This document shows positions 1 to 11,045 of a stretch of DNA of 64,000 nucleotides, one piece after another. Every line of letters starts with the position of its first letter. The stretch's first letter is position 1. Source of the DNA: Dugong dugon (Eukaryota; Chordata; Mammalia; Sirenia; Dugongidae); the NCBI GenBank assembly GCA_030035585.1, contig CM057475.1, positions 1,125,501-1,189,500 of the forward strand, in the 5' to 3' direction. Made by a program: the position numbers and the translations under genes. Under the pieces are notes generated by a model, which saw only the letters and a program-made list of their open reading frames with translations, made no database searches and was not told where the DNA came from.

Positions 1-1233
1 GTAACCAGGCTCTTGGTTGAAATTTTTTCAGTTTTTATAGGCATGTTACACTGTATGCTGTGACTTTAGAATAAAGACTATGAACATGGGAGATAAATTT
101 CTGCTTTCAAAGGCCAATGAGCTTTCAATATTCACTCTCTGAAGGATGTGTATTATAACAGAATAGTGGTGAGTTTAGTAAGAGTATTCTAAACGATGAT
201 CAACTGCAGGCATGAACATTAAAGTCTAGCCTCAGTGTAAGACTCAAACTTAAGAAAGACACACATAGAATTTTGGACATCAAAAGACCTTAGATACCAC
301 AGTTCTTTTTGTCTTGTTTTTTGACACATCCTGTCCTAGGATAGATTTCCTTGTCATCAGGTTGGATGAGGACTCTGGAAAGATCCAATTCTTTTTCCTT
401 CACATTTATGAACCCCCAACATTAGATTCACTTGGTCAGATGAGAAAGTTTGCACTTTGCTGCATTCTAAAGTTTGCTTGTTTTTTTAAGGCTGATGTCT
501 GAAGGTCTTCTACTTTCCAGAAGATGAAAAAAGAATGTCTGTGAAGAACAGCAAATCTGATACCTCTTCTTAACTTTTTGAATTTGCTGAAATCATTTCC
601 AAAGGGTTACACAATTTCTTTTAAGAAAAAGCAAAGCCTGGAAAGTGAGGTTCTCCTGGGAGGTATTAAAGGCAGTCTGATTGCTATATTTGAACTTCTA
701 AAGCACTGTGACCCCTGCACCAGTAACTGTTGCCTCACTTTTCACTGCCTTGTTATTATCACTCTCATAGTAAGATAATAGGTGAAGCCCCACTGGGCCT
801 CATCAAATAATAAAAATACCTGTGTCCAATGCATTTTATTTCCTGTATTATTTAAAAGAAGAAAGATAGCATTACACATTTCTAAGTTCTCTGAGAAGTT
901 GATTTTGACTTATTACCCATTTCTCTATTGCTTCTTTCTGTAGGACCCATTTATTTATAAATCAAGATGTCATTCATTCAACAGTTTAGAAAGCTGTGGT
1001 ATCAGGGAGTGGTCAAAGAGGGCATCAGGGTCCTGCTACTTATTTTTATCCAAAATACTGGTTGATGATATTGCACATACTAGAAATAGTATACTTCTGT
1101 TCTCTGTTATTCACATTAAAATATGATCTTTCTGCTTAGAAATCAAATGTACAGCCTAAGTAACTATATATCAGAATACTCTTGCTTAATTAGAAAGCTG
1201 TTTTGATAATACTGGTGATCTATTTGAAGACAC
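1..1233. other. Intergenic DNA, nothing recognised
   Basis: This is moderately AT-rich single-copy-looking sequence. The only open frames are short (62 and 66 codons) and have no recognisable domain or codon bias. I see no exon-like, RNA or repeat signature; an old, eroded repeat could be missed by eye. Confidence 0.5.
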
Positions 1234-1444
1234 AAACCAAAAACCAAACCCATTGCCATCAAGTTGATTTTGACTCATGGTGACCTTGTAGGACAGAGTA
1301 GAACTGTCCCATAGGTTTTCCAAGGCTGAGTCTTTACGGACACAGACTGCCACATCTTTTTACTGTGGAGTGGCTGGTGGTTCAAACTGCTGACCTTTCG
1401 ATTAGCAGCTGAGCCTTTTAAGCACTGTGCCACCAGGGATCCCT
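1234..1444 (-). mobile_element. AfroSINE (minus strand)
   Basis: Read on the minus strand it begins with a CCCTGGTGGCACAGTG-like tRNA-derived head. This is followed by a B-box-like region, the body that reads as AAAACCTATGGGACAGTTCT, and a tail containing GTCACCATGAGTCAAAATCA. It ends in a CAAA-rich stretch on the plus-strand left side. It is non-coding and depends on a LINE for mobility. Divergence from the other copies suggests moderate age. Confidence 0.85.
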
Positions 1445-1494
1445 ACATAAAGACAATTACAAAACATTGTTTATTGCCCTCTGCAATTTTAATT

Positions 1495-1780
1495 GAGAGA
1501 TATATATATACATATGTATATTAGTATATATATACACAAATACACATATCTATCAAGTATAATTTATAGATATCAATTAAATTTTAATTGATATATATGT
1601 GTATGTGTATCTGTATGCATATATATACATTTATACACATACATATATACCAAGTAAAATTTATAGAGGACAACAAACTATATATATATACACACACACA
1701 CACATATGTATACATATATGTATCAGAGCAATAAATATATATATACCAATGCTCATTAAGGTGGAGGAGGATGAGGCAAC
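1495..1780. repeat. TA/CA-rich low-complexity sequence
   Basis: Interrupted TATATA, CATATG and ACACAC dinucleotide tracts cover this stretch. They create long open frames on both strands made almost entirely of Tyr, Ile, Thr and His. Those frames are compositional artefacts, not genes. Confidence 0.85.
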
Positions 1781-1848
1781 ATTTTGTTCTGTTATATATA
1801 AAGTCACTATGTGTTGGAGCCAACTCAACTGGCAACTAATAACATCTA
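1781..1848 (+). mobile_element. RTE 3'-end fragment
   Basis: The stretch GAGGCAACATTTTGTTCTG, then GTCACTATG and CAACTCAACTGGCAAC, aligns with the end of the RTE element near 10960-11040. Only the last ~70 bp are present, which is typical of a heavily 5'-truncated RTE insertion. Confidence 0.5.
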
Positions 1849-1892
1849 TAGATAGATAGATAAAGAGATATAAAAAATTATATATACATATA

Positions 1893-2061
1893 GGGGCCCT
1901 GGTGGCACAGTGGTAAAGAGCTGAGGCTGCTAAACATAAGGTCAGCAGTTCGAATCCACCAGCTGCTCCTTGGAAACCCTATGGGGCAGTTCTACTCTGC
2001 TATAGGCTTGCTATGAGTCGGAATTGACTTGACAGCAACTGGTTTGGTTTTTTGTTTTTTT
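1893..2061 (+). mobile_element. AfroSINE, near full length
   Basis: This is the cleanest SINE copy in the window. The tRNA-derived head has an A-box region (GGCACAGTGGTAAAGAG) and a B box (GTTCGAATCC at 1948-1957), which together form an internal RNA polymerase III promoter. The body (CCTTGGAAACCCTATGGGGC) is followed by the RTE-like tail CTATGAGTCGGAATTGACTT and a TTTG/T-rich end. This family diagnoses Afrotheria. Confidence 0.92.
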
Positions 2062-2064
2062 AAA

Positions 2065-2125
2065 AAAAATATATCTATATATCTATATATATATATATAT
2101 CTGTATAGATACCTATATAGATATA
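2065..2125. repeat. (TA)n-type microsatellite
   Basis: A run of TATATATC/TATATATA units joins the tails of two adjacent SINEs. It probably expanded from a SINE 3' tail. Confidence 0.8.
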
Positions 2126-2325
2126 TGAAGCCTTGTTGGCATAATGGTTAAGCGCTTGCCTGCTAACCAAAAGGTCAGCAATTCTAACCCACCAGTGGCT
2201 CCATGGGAGAAACTATCTGGCAATCTGCACCCATAAAGATTATAGCCTAGGAAACCCTGTGGGGCCGTTCAACTCTGACCTTCTGCTATGAGTCAGAATT
2301 GACTTGACAGCACACAACAACAAAT
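2126..2325 (+). mobile_element. AfroSINE, long-body variant
   Basis: The head matches the family (GCATAATGGTTAAGCGCTTG, then CTAACCAAAAGGTCAGCA). The body carries an extra segment (GGCAATCTGCACCCATAAAG) that the short copies at 1893 and 9330 lack. The tail is GAGTCAGAATTGACTTGACA followed by CAACAACAA. The extra segment marks a distinct, probably older, subfamily that recurs at 12648, 25008 and 38508. Confidence 0.85.
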
Positions 2326-3280
2326 ATATGCACATATATATAGAGAGAGAAAAGAAGCAGCAGCAGCAGAAGAAGAAAAAGACTCTTTAACCTGAGTCAT
2401 ACGCATAGTAATAAGCTCTAGTAAAAGGCTTTCAACAAAAGCGATGGGTAATATAACAATTGTTTTGTTGTAGATGATAAATCCTCTAAGACTGTCCTTC
2501 CCTTGCTGTGTGAATCACAGCAATATTACTTCACCTGTATCTCATTCTCCTCAGCTATCTAAGGGCCTCCTTCATAGGGCTTTGAGGGTAGAAAATCAGT
2601 TGAAACTTGTAGATTACTCAGTAAAAAGCCTGTCTCAGTATCAACAAATAGCAGCTCTAGTTGTTAATTTAGACGACAGAGAAGGAATTCTAAGTTCTTG
2701 GCATACTGAGATAATGATTTACTTTAATTTGTTTCTTTCTCTGGTCCCTCCCACTGAGTGGCAAAGTGTGTTGTTAAAAAATGTTTTGCCTCTGTTGCAG
2801 ATCTTGTGGTGTTCCCTACACTTACTAGGATGTGATAGGAAAATTAGGCAAATTCCAGTCCTACCATTTTGGAGTTCCTGATATTTGGAGGAACATATAT
2901 GATATGTAAATAAAACTTGAAGTATTATTGTCTGCAATGAGAGCTATTATTAGTTACAGTAATTGTTATCACAATATTGATATTTTTATTAGTCATAATG
3001 TGCTCATTTGTGTAAAAGATGCTGTTTTTACAAAAAAGGAATTTATAACCAAGGAGGAGAGAAAAGATATGCAAATCAAAAACTTTATTTAAAACTATGG
3101 GTACACACACATAGTATAAATCATTCATGGATATTACAGAAATGAAGAGCTATAACAAATGACAGTATATAAAGACTCCAGGCGATTGAAGTAAGCAGAG
3201 AAGCTGCATAGATGGGTTTGCCCATGGCATCAGATTTGTGTTCAGGGGTTTAGGTAAGAGGCAGTGAGTTAGTGGGGGTT
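2326..3280. other. Intergenic DNA, nothing recognised
   Basis: It starts with a GA/AGC-rich low-complexity patch (2340-2380). The rest is AT-rich with one 135-codon open frame (2474-2881, +) that shows no family motif, signal peptide or exon-like splice context. I regard that frame as chance. Confidence 0.45.
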
Positions 3281-3566
3281 CTTGTTGTTGTTAGATGCCA
3301 TCGAGTGGGTTCTGATTCATAGTGACCCTGTGTAAAACAGAATGAAACACTGCCCTGTCCTGTGTCATCCTCACAATCATTGTTATGCTTCAGCCCATTA
3401 TTGCAGCCACTGTGTCAATCCATCTTGTTGAGGGTCTTCCACTTCTTCACTGACCCTCTACTTTACAAAGCATGCTGCCCTTCTCCAGGGACTGATACCT
3501 TTTGATATCAGTGAGACATAGTCTCACCATCCTTGCTCTAAGGAGCGTTCTGGTTGCAGCACACAA
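3281..3566 (-). mobile_element. RTE LINE, 3' end (minus strand)
   Basis: Read on the minus strand it matches the RTE fragment at 10760-11040. Shared pieces include AAAGTAGAGGGTCAG, a GGAAGACCCTCAACAAGATGGATTGACA-like stretch, ACAATGATTGTGAGGATG, the GGCAGTGTTTCATT block and a tail in GATGGCATCTAACAACAACA. It covers the C-terminal ORF end and 3' UTR of an RTE (BovB-like) retrotransposon. The plus-strand right edge abuts the truncated 5' end of L1 copy 1. Confidence 0.8.
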
Positions 3567-3742
3567 GCCTCCACCGTATATACTCACAAAAAAAGAGGAA
3601 AAACATAAAGTCTTAGCAAAAACAAAACCTACAGTAACAAAAGAAATGAAAAAAAAAAATCCACAAACAAAAGTAACTCAGAACAAGAGAGTAAGAAAAA
3701 CAAAGAAAACGTCAGCACCACAAAAAAAAAAAACACTACAAA

Positions 3743-6700
3743 ATGACAGCAACAAACTCACATCTATCAATAATTACACTGAATGTAAATAGACTCAATG
3801 CACACATAAAGAGATGGAGAGTGGCAGAATGGATAAGAAAACAGGATCCATCAATATGCTGTCTACAAGAGACACACCTTAGAAACAAAGATGTGAATTT
3901 ATTAAAAGTCAAAGGCTGGAAAAAAATATATCAAGCTAACAACTACCAAAAAAGAGCAGGAGTGGCAATTCTAATCTCAGATAAAATAGACTTTGAAATG
4001 AAATATACCATATAAGACAAAGAAGGACACTATATAATGATTAAGGGGATGATCCATCATGAAGACATAACCATAATAAACATCTGCGCACCCAATGACA
4101 GGGATCCAAAATACATTTAAAAAAATCTAACAACACTGAAAAGAGAAATTGACAGTTCCACAATAATAATAGGAGACTTCAACACACCACTCTCAGTAAA
4201 GGACAGAACAACTAACAAGAAACTCAGCAAAGATACAGAAACCTAAATGGCACAATCAGCCAACTTGACCTCATAGACATATATAGAACACTCCATCTAA
4301 CCGCTACAAAGTACACATTCTTTTCCAATGCACATGGAACTTTCTCCAGAATAGACAGCCTCTTAGGCCACAGAGCAATCCTCAACAAGATACAAACTTT
4401 GAGATAATTCAAAGTATATTCTCTGACCACAATGCCATCAAGGTAGAAATTAATAATAGAAAGAGCAAGGAAAAAAAATCAATGACATGGAAACTGAATA
4501 ATACCCTGCTTACACATCAGTGGGTAATAGAAGAAATCAGAGATGGAATCAAAACATTCCTAGAATCAAATGAGAATGAAAACACATCATACCAAAACCT
4601 CTGGGACACAGCAAAGGCAGTCTTCAGAGGACAATTTCTAGCAATAGATGCACATATCAAAAAAGAAGAAAGGGACAAAATCAAAACATTAACTACAGAA
4701 CTCAAACAAATAGAAAGAGAAGAGCAAAAAAAAAAAAAAACAAACAAAAAAAAAACAAAAAAAACCCACCACAACCACAGGAAGAAAGGAAATAGTAAAG
4801 ATCAAAGCAGAAATAAATGAAATAGAGAACAGAAAAACAATAGAAAGAATCAACAAAACCAAAAGTTGGTTCTTTGAAAGAATCAACAAAATCAAAAAAC
4901 CACTGGCCAGGCTGACAAAAGAAAAACAGGAGAGGACACAAATAACCGAAATAAAAAATGAAATGGGGGACATTACAACAGATCCAACTGAAATAAAAAG
5001 GATTATAACAGAATATTATGAAAAACTATACTCCAACAAATTTGAAAACGTAGAAGAAATGGATAAATTTCTAGAAACACACAGCCTACCCAAACTACAA
5101 AAAAGTGATATTGAAATTCTGAACAGACCCATAACAAGAGAAGAGATTGTAAAGATAATAATAATTAAAAAAAACCTCCCAACAAAAAAAGCCCTAGCCC
5201 AGATGGCTTCACTAGATAATTCTACAAAACATTCACAGAAGAGCTTGTACCAGTACTACTTAAACTATTTCACAACATAGAAAATGAAGCGACACTTCCA
5301 AATTCATTCTATGAAGCCAGAATAACGCTGATAGCAAAACCAGGTAAAGATGCCACAAAAAAAGAAAATTACACACCAATATCTCTCATGAATATAGATG
5401 CAAAAATTCTCAACAAAATTCTAGCCAACAGAATTCAGCATCATATCAAAAAAATACTACACCACAACCAAGTAGGATTCATACCAGGTATGCAAGGATG
5501 GTTTAACATTACAAAATCCATCAACGTAATCCACCACATAAATAAAAGGAAAGAAAAAAAATCACATGATCATCTCAATTGACGCAGAAAAGGCATTTGA
5601 CAAAGTCCAACACCCATTCCTGATAAAAGCTCTCAATAAAATAGGTATAGAAGGGAAATTTCTCAACATAATAAAGGGCATCTATGCAAAACCAACAGCC
5701 AACATCATTCTTAATGGAGAGAGGCTGAAAACATTCCCCTTAAAAACAGGAACAAGACAAGGATGCCCTTTATCACCACTCCTATTTAACATTGTGCTGG
5801 AAGTTCTAGCTAGAGCAATAAGGCAAGAAAAAGAAATAAAGGGCATCCAAATTGGTATGAAGAAGTTAAACTGTCCCTGTTTGCAGATGATATGATACTA
5901 TACATAGAAAACCCTAAAGACTCCACGAGAAATCTACTGAAACTCATAGAAAGATTCAGCAGAGTAGCAGGATACAAGATAAACATTCAAAAATCAGTTG
6001 TATTCCTATACACCAATAAGGAGAACGATGAAAAGAAAATCAGGAAAACAATACCATTTTCAATAGCCCCTAAAGAGATAAAATACTTAGGAATAAATCT
6101 GACCAAGGATGTAAATGGCCTATACAAAGAAAACTACAAAACACTATCGCAAGAAACCCAAAGGGATCTACATAAATGGAAAAACGTACCATGCTCATGG
6201 ATAGGGAGACTCAACATTGTGAAAATGACAATTCTACCCAAGGCAATTTACAAATACAATATAATCCCAATCCAAATACCAACAACATTCTTCAAATCAA
6301 TGGAAAAACTAATCATTAAGTTTATATGGAAAGGGAAGAATCCTCAAATAAGTAAAGCACTACTGAAGAAGAAGAATAAAGTTGGAGGACTCACACTACC
6401 TGACTTGAGAACCTACTATACAGCTACAGTAGTCAAAACAGCCTGGTACTGGTTCAACGACAGATAAATTGACCAATGGAACATAATTGAGAACCCAGAC
6501 GTAAATTCATCCACTTACGGCCACCTGATCTTTGACAAGGGCCCAAAGTCCATCAAATGGGGAAAAGACAGTCTTTTTAACAAATGGTGCTGGCAAAACT
6601 GGATATCCATCTGCAAAAAAATGAAACAGGACCCATCCCTCACACCGTATACAAAAACTACTTCAAAACGGATCAAAGACCTGAATATAAAGCCTAAAAC

Positions 6701-7605
6701 TATAAAGTTCATAGAAGAAAAAATAGGACGAACACTACAGTCCTTAGTACACGGCATTAACAGGATAAAACCATACCCATCAACGCAAAAACCCAATAGA
6801 TAAGCTAGATAACTTGGATCTTCTAAAAATCAAACACCTATGCTCTTCAAAAGACTTCACCAAAAGAGTAAAAAGATAAGGTACAGACTGGGAAAAAAAT
6901 TTTGGGCAGTACAAGTCAGACAATGGTCTAATCTCCATAATCTACAAGAAAATCCAACACCTCTACAACAAAAAGACAAATAATCGTATTAAAAAATGGG
7001 CAAAGGAAATGAACAGACACTTCACCAAAGAAGACATTCAAATGGCCAACAGACACATGAGGAAATGCTCACAATCACTAGCCATTAGAGAAATGCAAAT
7101 TAAAACCACAATGAGATTCCATCTCACCCCGGCATTACTGGCACGAATGAAAAGCACTGGAAATAACAAATGTTGGAGGGGCTGCCGGGAGATCGGAACA
7201 CTTATGCACTGCTAGTGGGAATGCAAAATGATACAACCATTTTGGAAAATGATATGGCGCTTCATCAGAAGGCTAGAAATAGACATACCATTCGATCCAG
7301 CAATCTCACTCCTAGGAATATATCCTAGAGAAATAAGTGTTGTCACTCGAATAGACACATGCACACCTATGTTCATGGCAGCATTGTTCACAATAGCAAA
7401 ATGATGGAAACAACCTACATGCCCATCAACACATGAATGGATAAACAAACTATGGTACATACACACAATGGAGTACTATGCAACGAGAAAGAACAACAAT
7501 GAATCTGTGAAGCATCTCATAACATGGATGAAACTGGAGGACATTATGCTGAGTGATATAAGTCAATCACAAAAAGACAAATATTGTATGAGACCTCTAT
7601 TGTAA
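3743..7605 (+). pseudogene. L1 ORF2 pseudogene (copy 1)
   Basis: This was an endonuclease/reverse transcriptase for target-primed retrotransposition. The start ATGACAGCAACAAAC matches the other copies, and the N-terminal endonuclease frame with NVNRLN and QETH is open until a TAA at 4013. Shards then follow in several frames. An A-tract near 4727-4765 has expanded, and other breaks fall near 5280, 5580 and 5890. The RT core ([15 protein letters not shown], then FADD-type sequence) is split between frames around 5566-5895. The C-terminus ends at the family's normal stop. It cannot make a working protein. Confidence 0.92.
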
Positions 7606-7656
7606 AAACCCATGAAAAAGTTTACACACAAAAAGTAACAATCTTTGTTGGTTACA

Positions 7657-7676
7657 GGGATGGGAGGGGTGAGGGG
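7657..7676 (+). other. G-rich 3' UTR motif (possible G-quadruplex), L1 copy 1
   Basis: Four runs of three or more G separated by 1-2 nt (GGGATGGGAGGGG, then TGAGGGG) lie just after the ORF2 stop. The same position is G-rich in copies 2, 3, 5 and 7. L1 3' UTRs of other mammals are known to carry polypurine quadruplex motifs. Confidence 0.7.
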
Positions 7677-8784
7677 AAATACTAAATAGGCAATAAATAT
7701 GTGGTATCTTGGGTGAAGGGTGAGACAGTCCACAATACAGGGGAAACTAGCACAACTTGTACAAGGAAAGGTCATAGAAGCTCCATAGACACATCCAAAC
7801 TCCCTGAGGGACTGAATTTCTGGACAGAGGGCTGTGGGGACCATGGTCTCGGGGAACATCTAGCTCAATAGGCATAACACAGTTTATAAAGACAATGTTC
7901 TACATTCTACCTTGGTAAGTAGTGTCTGGGGTCTTAAAACCCTGTGAGCAGCCATCTAATATACTCCACTGGTCTCATCCCTTTGGGAGCAAGGGAGAAT
8001 GAAGAGAACATGATACAAGGAAAAAATTAGTCCGAAGGTAGGGTATGGGACAATTATTAGTCTACTCAATTGGACCACAACTTCCACAGCCTCCACCAGA
8101 CTGAATCCAGTGCAGCTAGATGGTTCCTGGCTACCACCACTGACTGCTCTGACCAGGATCACAAGAGAGGGTTCTGGACAGAGCTGGAGAAGGACGTAGA
8201 ACATAATTCTAATTCACAAAAAAAAGACCAGATTTACTGGCCTAAAGGAGACTGGAGAAACCCCAAGAGTATGGCCCCCAGACACACTTTTAGCTCAGCG
8301 GTGAAGTCATCTCTGAGGTTCCCCGTTCAGCCTGGGAGTGGACAGCCCTGTAAAACCAAATGAGACTAATGAGGTACAGGAGTCCAGTGACAAGTGGCAG
8401 AAGGCAGAAGGGGACAAGGAAGCTGGTGATAGGGAACCCAAGGTTGAGTAAGGATATTGTTGATGTGTTGTGAGATTTTTAACCATTGTCATAGGGCAAC
8501 ATGTGTAGTAACTGTTAAATGAGAAACTATTTTGTTCTGTAAGCCTTCATCTTATGTGAGAACAGCAGCACAATTGGAAGATCGTAGTCAATGTCACAGA
8601 ACTGTGCATGTAGAAATTTTTGAAATGGTGTATCTTTGGTTATGTGTATTTTCACCGAAAAAAAAGTTTGAGAAGTTAGTGGGTTGACATGTTGTGGGGT
8701 TTTTAACCAATGTCATAAAACATTATGTGTACTACTAGTTCATGAGAAACTATTTGTTCTGTAAGCCTTCACCTGAAGTACAAT

Positions 8785-8811
8785 AATAAAATAAAATAAA
8801 ATAAAATAAAA
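8785..8811 (+). repeat. (AAAAT)n tail of L1 copy 1
   Basis: Five to six ATAAA units form the 3' tail of the element and mark its downstream boundary. Confidence 0.9.
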
Positions 8812-9329
8812 CAGCCAGGTTGACCAGCATCACAGAAAATCATACCTGCCTCACATGGTTGTTAGTAGTGCTCACACTCTTATTCAAAAATTATAGCTCA
8901 TTTATTCCTTCACTTTCATAAAGGACTACTTCATCTACACATCTCTTCTCAAACTTTAAAGGCTTTCATGTCTATCCTCACTCTCATATGATTGCCTAGC
9001 TTGTATTGTTTATAAGGAATTATAAGCAAACAGAAGGGAAAAACACAACGTTTCCCAACGCTTGTACTCACCTACCTAAATCCGTGCCTGTAATTTGAGT
9101 TCTTATTTAAGGACAGGTGGGCTGTATAAGCTCCCATTTGAGACCAAATGTTTCTCTGAAACACTGCTAGGTACCTGGTACCCTGTTGCCTACACAGGGA
9201 TATCACTCCAATCATTATTATCACATTTTGCAATTACCAGACAATTTTTATTATAAGAAATAAACATAATGTCTGACATCCTAAAAGAATATAGAATATT
9301 TCTGCTGTGTCATTGAGTTTATTGTGGTG
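8812..9329. other. Intergenic DNA, nothing recognised
   Basis: Ordinary AT-rich sequence. I see no repeat, open frame or RNA structure. Confidence 0.45.
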
Positions 9330-9492
9330 CCTAGGGGAACAGTGGTTAAGAGCTTGGATTTTAACCAAAAGATCAGCAGTTCTAATCCACCAGCTGCTCC
9401 TTGGAAACCCTATGGGGCGGTTCTACTCTGTCCTATAGGGTTGTTATGAGTTGGAATCGACTCAACAGCAATGGGTTTGATTTTGTTTTGGG
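9330..9492 (+). mobile_element. AfroSINE
   Basis: The head GAACAGTGGTTAAGAGCTTG, a degraded B box (AGTTCTAATCC), the body GAAACCCTATGGGGCGGTTC and the tail GAGTTGGAATCGACTCAACA are in the normal order. A TTTG-rich end and a short G run (9491-9498) follow. Confidence 0.9.
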
Positions 9493-9667
9493 GGGGGCAC
9501 TCAGTGCACTGTGTGGGAATTAAGTTATAGGTGATAAGGGCATTAATGTTTAAATAGCAAATTTATGTATTACACAGATTATAGAAAAAGAAAGCTGAAT
9601 CAAGTTACTTGGCCAAAATTGCAAAGCATTTTGATAAATGTATGGTATATAGAAACCATATATACAC

Positions 9668-9862
9668 CTACATAAATCAGTTGCCATTGAATTGATTTGG
9701 ACACATAGCAACCCAGTGTGTGTCACAGTACAATTGTACTCCTCATGGTTATCAATGGCTGTGATCTTTTAGGAATAGATCCCACGACATTCTTTGGAGG
9801 TGCCTCTGGAAATGCCAAACTTTTGGTTATTCCTGAAGCACTTAACCATTTGTCCACACAGG
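9668..9862 (-). mobile_element. AfroSINE-related element (minus strand)
   Basis: On the plus strand it reads from the tail (CAGTTGCCATTGAATTGATT, then CATAGCAACCC) to the head end (CTGAAGCACTTAACCATTTG). The middle, with GGAATAGATCCC and GGAGGTGCCTCTGG, matches the longer variant also seen at 25505. It sits directly upstream of the RTE fragment. Confidence 0.7.
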
Positions 9863-11045
9863 CAGTCATATATTTAATGTATCACTGGGATATCATTGCT
9901 GATGTCAGATGGATCCTGGCTGAAAGCAGAGAATACCAGAAAGATGTTTACCTGTGTTTATTGACTATGCAAAGGCATTTGACTTTGTGGATCATAACAA
10001 ATTATAGATAACATTGCGAAGAATGGGAATTCCAGAATACTCATTTGTGCTCATGAGGAGCCTGTACATAGATCAAGAGGCAGTTTTTCAGACAGAACAA
10101 GGGGATACTGCGTGGTTTAAAGTCAGGAAAGGTGTGCGTCAGGGTTGTATCGTTTCACCATATCTATTCAATCTGTATGCTGAGCAAATAATAAGAGAAT
10201 CTGGACTATATGAAGAAGAACAGGGCATCAGGATTGAAGGAAGACTCATTAACAACCTGCGTTATGCAGATGATACAACCTTGCTTGGTGAAAGTGAAGA
10301 GGACATAAAGCACTTACTGATGAAGTTCAAAGACTACAGCCTGCAGTATGGATTGCACCTCAACATAAAGAAAATGAAAATCCTCATAAAAAATCCTCAG
10401 AATAACCATCATCATGGTAAACGGAGAAAAAATTGAAGTTAAGGATTTCATTTTACTTGGATCCACAATCAATGCCCATGGAAGCAACAGTCAAGAAATC
10501 AAATGACATATTGATTTGGGCAAATCTGCTGCAAAAGACTTCTTTAAAGTGTAAAAAAGCAAAGGTGTCACTTTGAGGACTAAGGTCCCCCTGACCCAAG
10601 CCATGGTATTTTCAATAGTCTTATATGCATGCCAAAGCTGGACAGTGAGTAAGAAAGACTGGAAAAGAATTGATGCATTTAAATTATGCTGTTGGCAAAG
10701 AATATTGAATATGCCATAGACTGCCAGAACAAACAAATATGTCTTGAAAGAAGTGCAGTCAGAGTGTTTCTTGGAAGCCAGAATAGGAAAACGTCATCTT
10801 ACATACTTTAGACATGTTATCAGAAGGGACCAGTCCATAGAGAAGGATATGATGCTTGGTAAAGCAGAGGGTCAGCAAAAAAGAGGAAGACCCTTGATGA
10901 GGTGGATTGACAAAATGGATTCAACAATGGGCTAAAACATAGCAACGATTGTGAGGATGGCACAGGACTGAGCAGTGTTTCATTACGTTGTGTGTATGGT
11001 CACTATGAGTTTGAACAGACTCAACAGCAACTAACAACCTAACAA
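9863..11045 (+). mobile_element. RTE (BovB-like) LINE fragment
   Basis: A 5'-truncated RTE retrotransposon. It contains the reverse-transcriptase palm and thumb region, the C-terminal part (KRGRPLMRWID) and the 3' UTR. It ends in GACTCAACAGCAACTAACAA, with no poly(A). The tail resembles the ends of the surrounding AfroSINEs, which fits a SINE-LINE partnership. The coding frame is interrupted, so this copy is dead. Confidence 0.88.
9960..10935 (+). pseudogene. RTE reverse transcriptase pseudogene fragment
   Basis: The recognisable start is DYAKAFDFVDH-like sequence at ~9962, corresponding to RT motif A, and it ends in a premature stop. The largest open piece (10014-10436, 140 codons) has RQGC at residues 42-45, followed by VSPYLFNLYAE, and the catalytic YADD at 84-87. 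A third piece (10744-10935) carries the RTE C-terminal signature RHVIRRDQS and KRGRPLMRWID. Frameshifts and stops near 10010, 10436 and 10720 separate the pieces. The DNA-binding endonuclease domain is absent. Family assignment to the RTE clade is firm; assignment to BovB or a specifically afrotherian RTE is not. Confidence 0.85.

Larger units (their letters stand above)
3567..8811 (+). mobile_element. L1 copy 1 (lineage A), 5'-truncated
   Basis: It begins in the A-rich spacer between ORF1 and ORF2, so it lacks the 5' UTR and ORF1. ORF2 is followed by a 1.2-kb 3' UTR that contains a G-rich motif and two related ~90-bp terminal segments. It ends in an (AAAAT)n tail. The 5' truncation is the usual result of incomplete target-primed reverse transcription. 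I could not identify a convincing target-site duplication. Confidence 0.93.

Noticed and set aside
1584..1859. Overlapping Tyr/Ile/His-rich frames on both strands
   Set aside because: They are translations of TATA/CACA dinucleotide repeats.
1893..1970. tRNA-gene-like A and B boxes
   Set aside because: They belong to the tRNA-derived head of an AfroSINE. The sequence does not fold into a complete cloverleaf with a CCA-compatible acceptor stem and recurs many times as a SINE.
2474..2881. 135-codon open frame
   Set aside because: It has no domain, no biased codon use, no supporting splice or promoter context, and a normal chance length for 64 kb read in six frames.
8070..8363. 97-codon frame downstream of L1 copy 1 ORF2
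   Set aside because: It lies in the 3' UTR, and the same stretch in copy 3 is interrupted.
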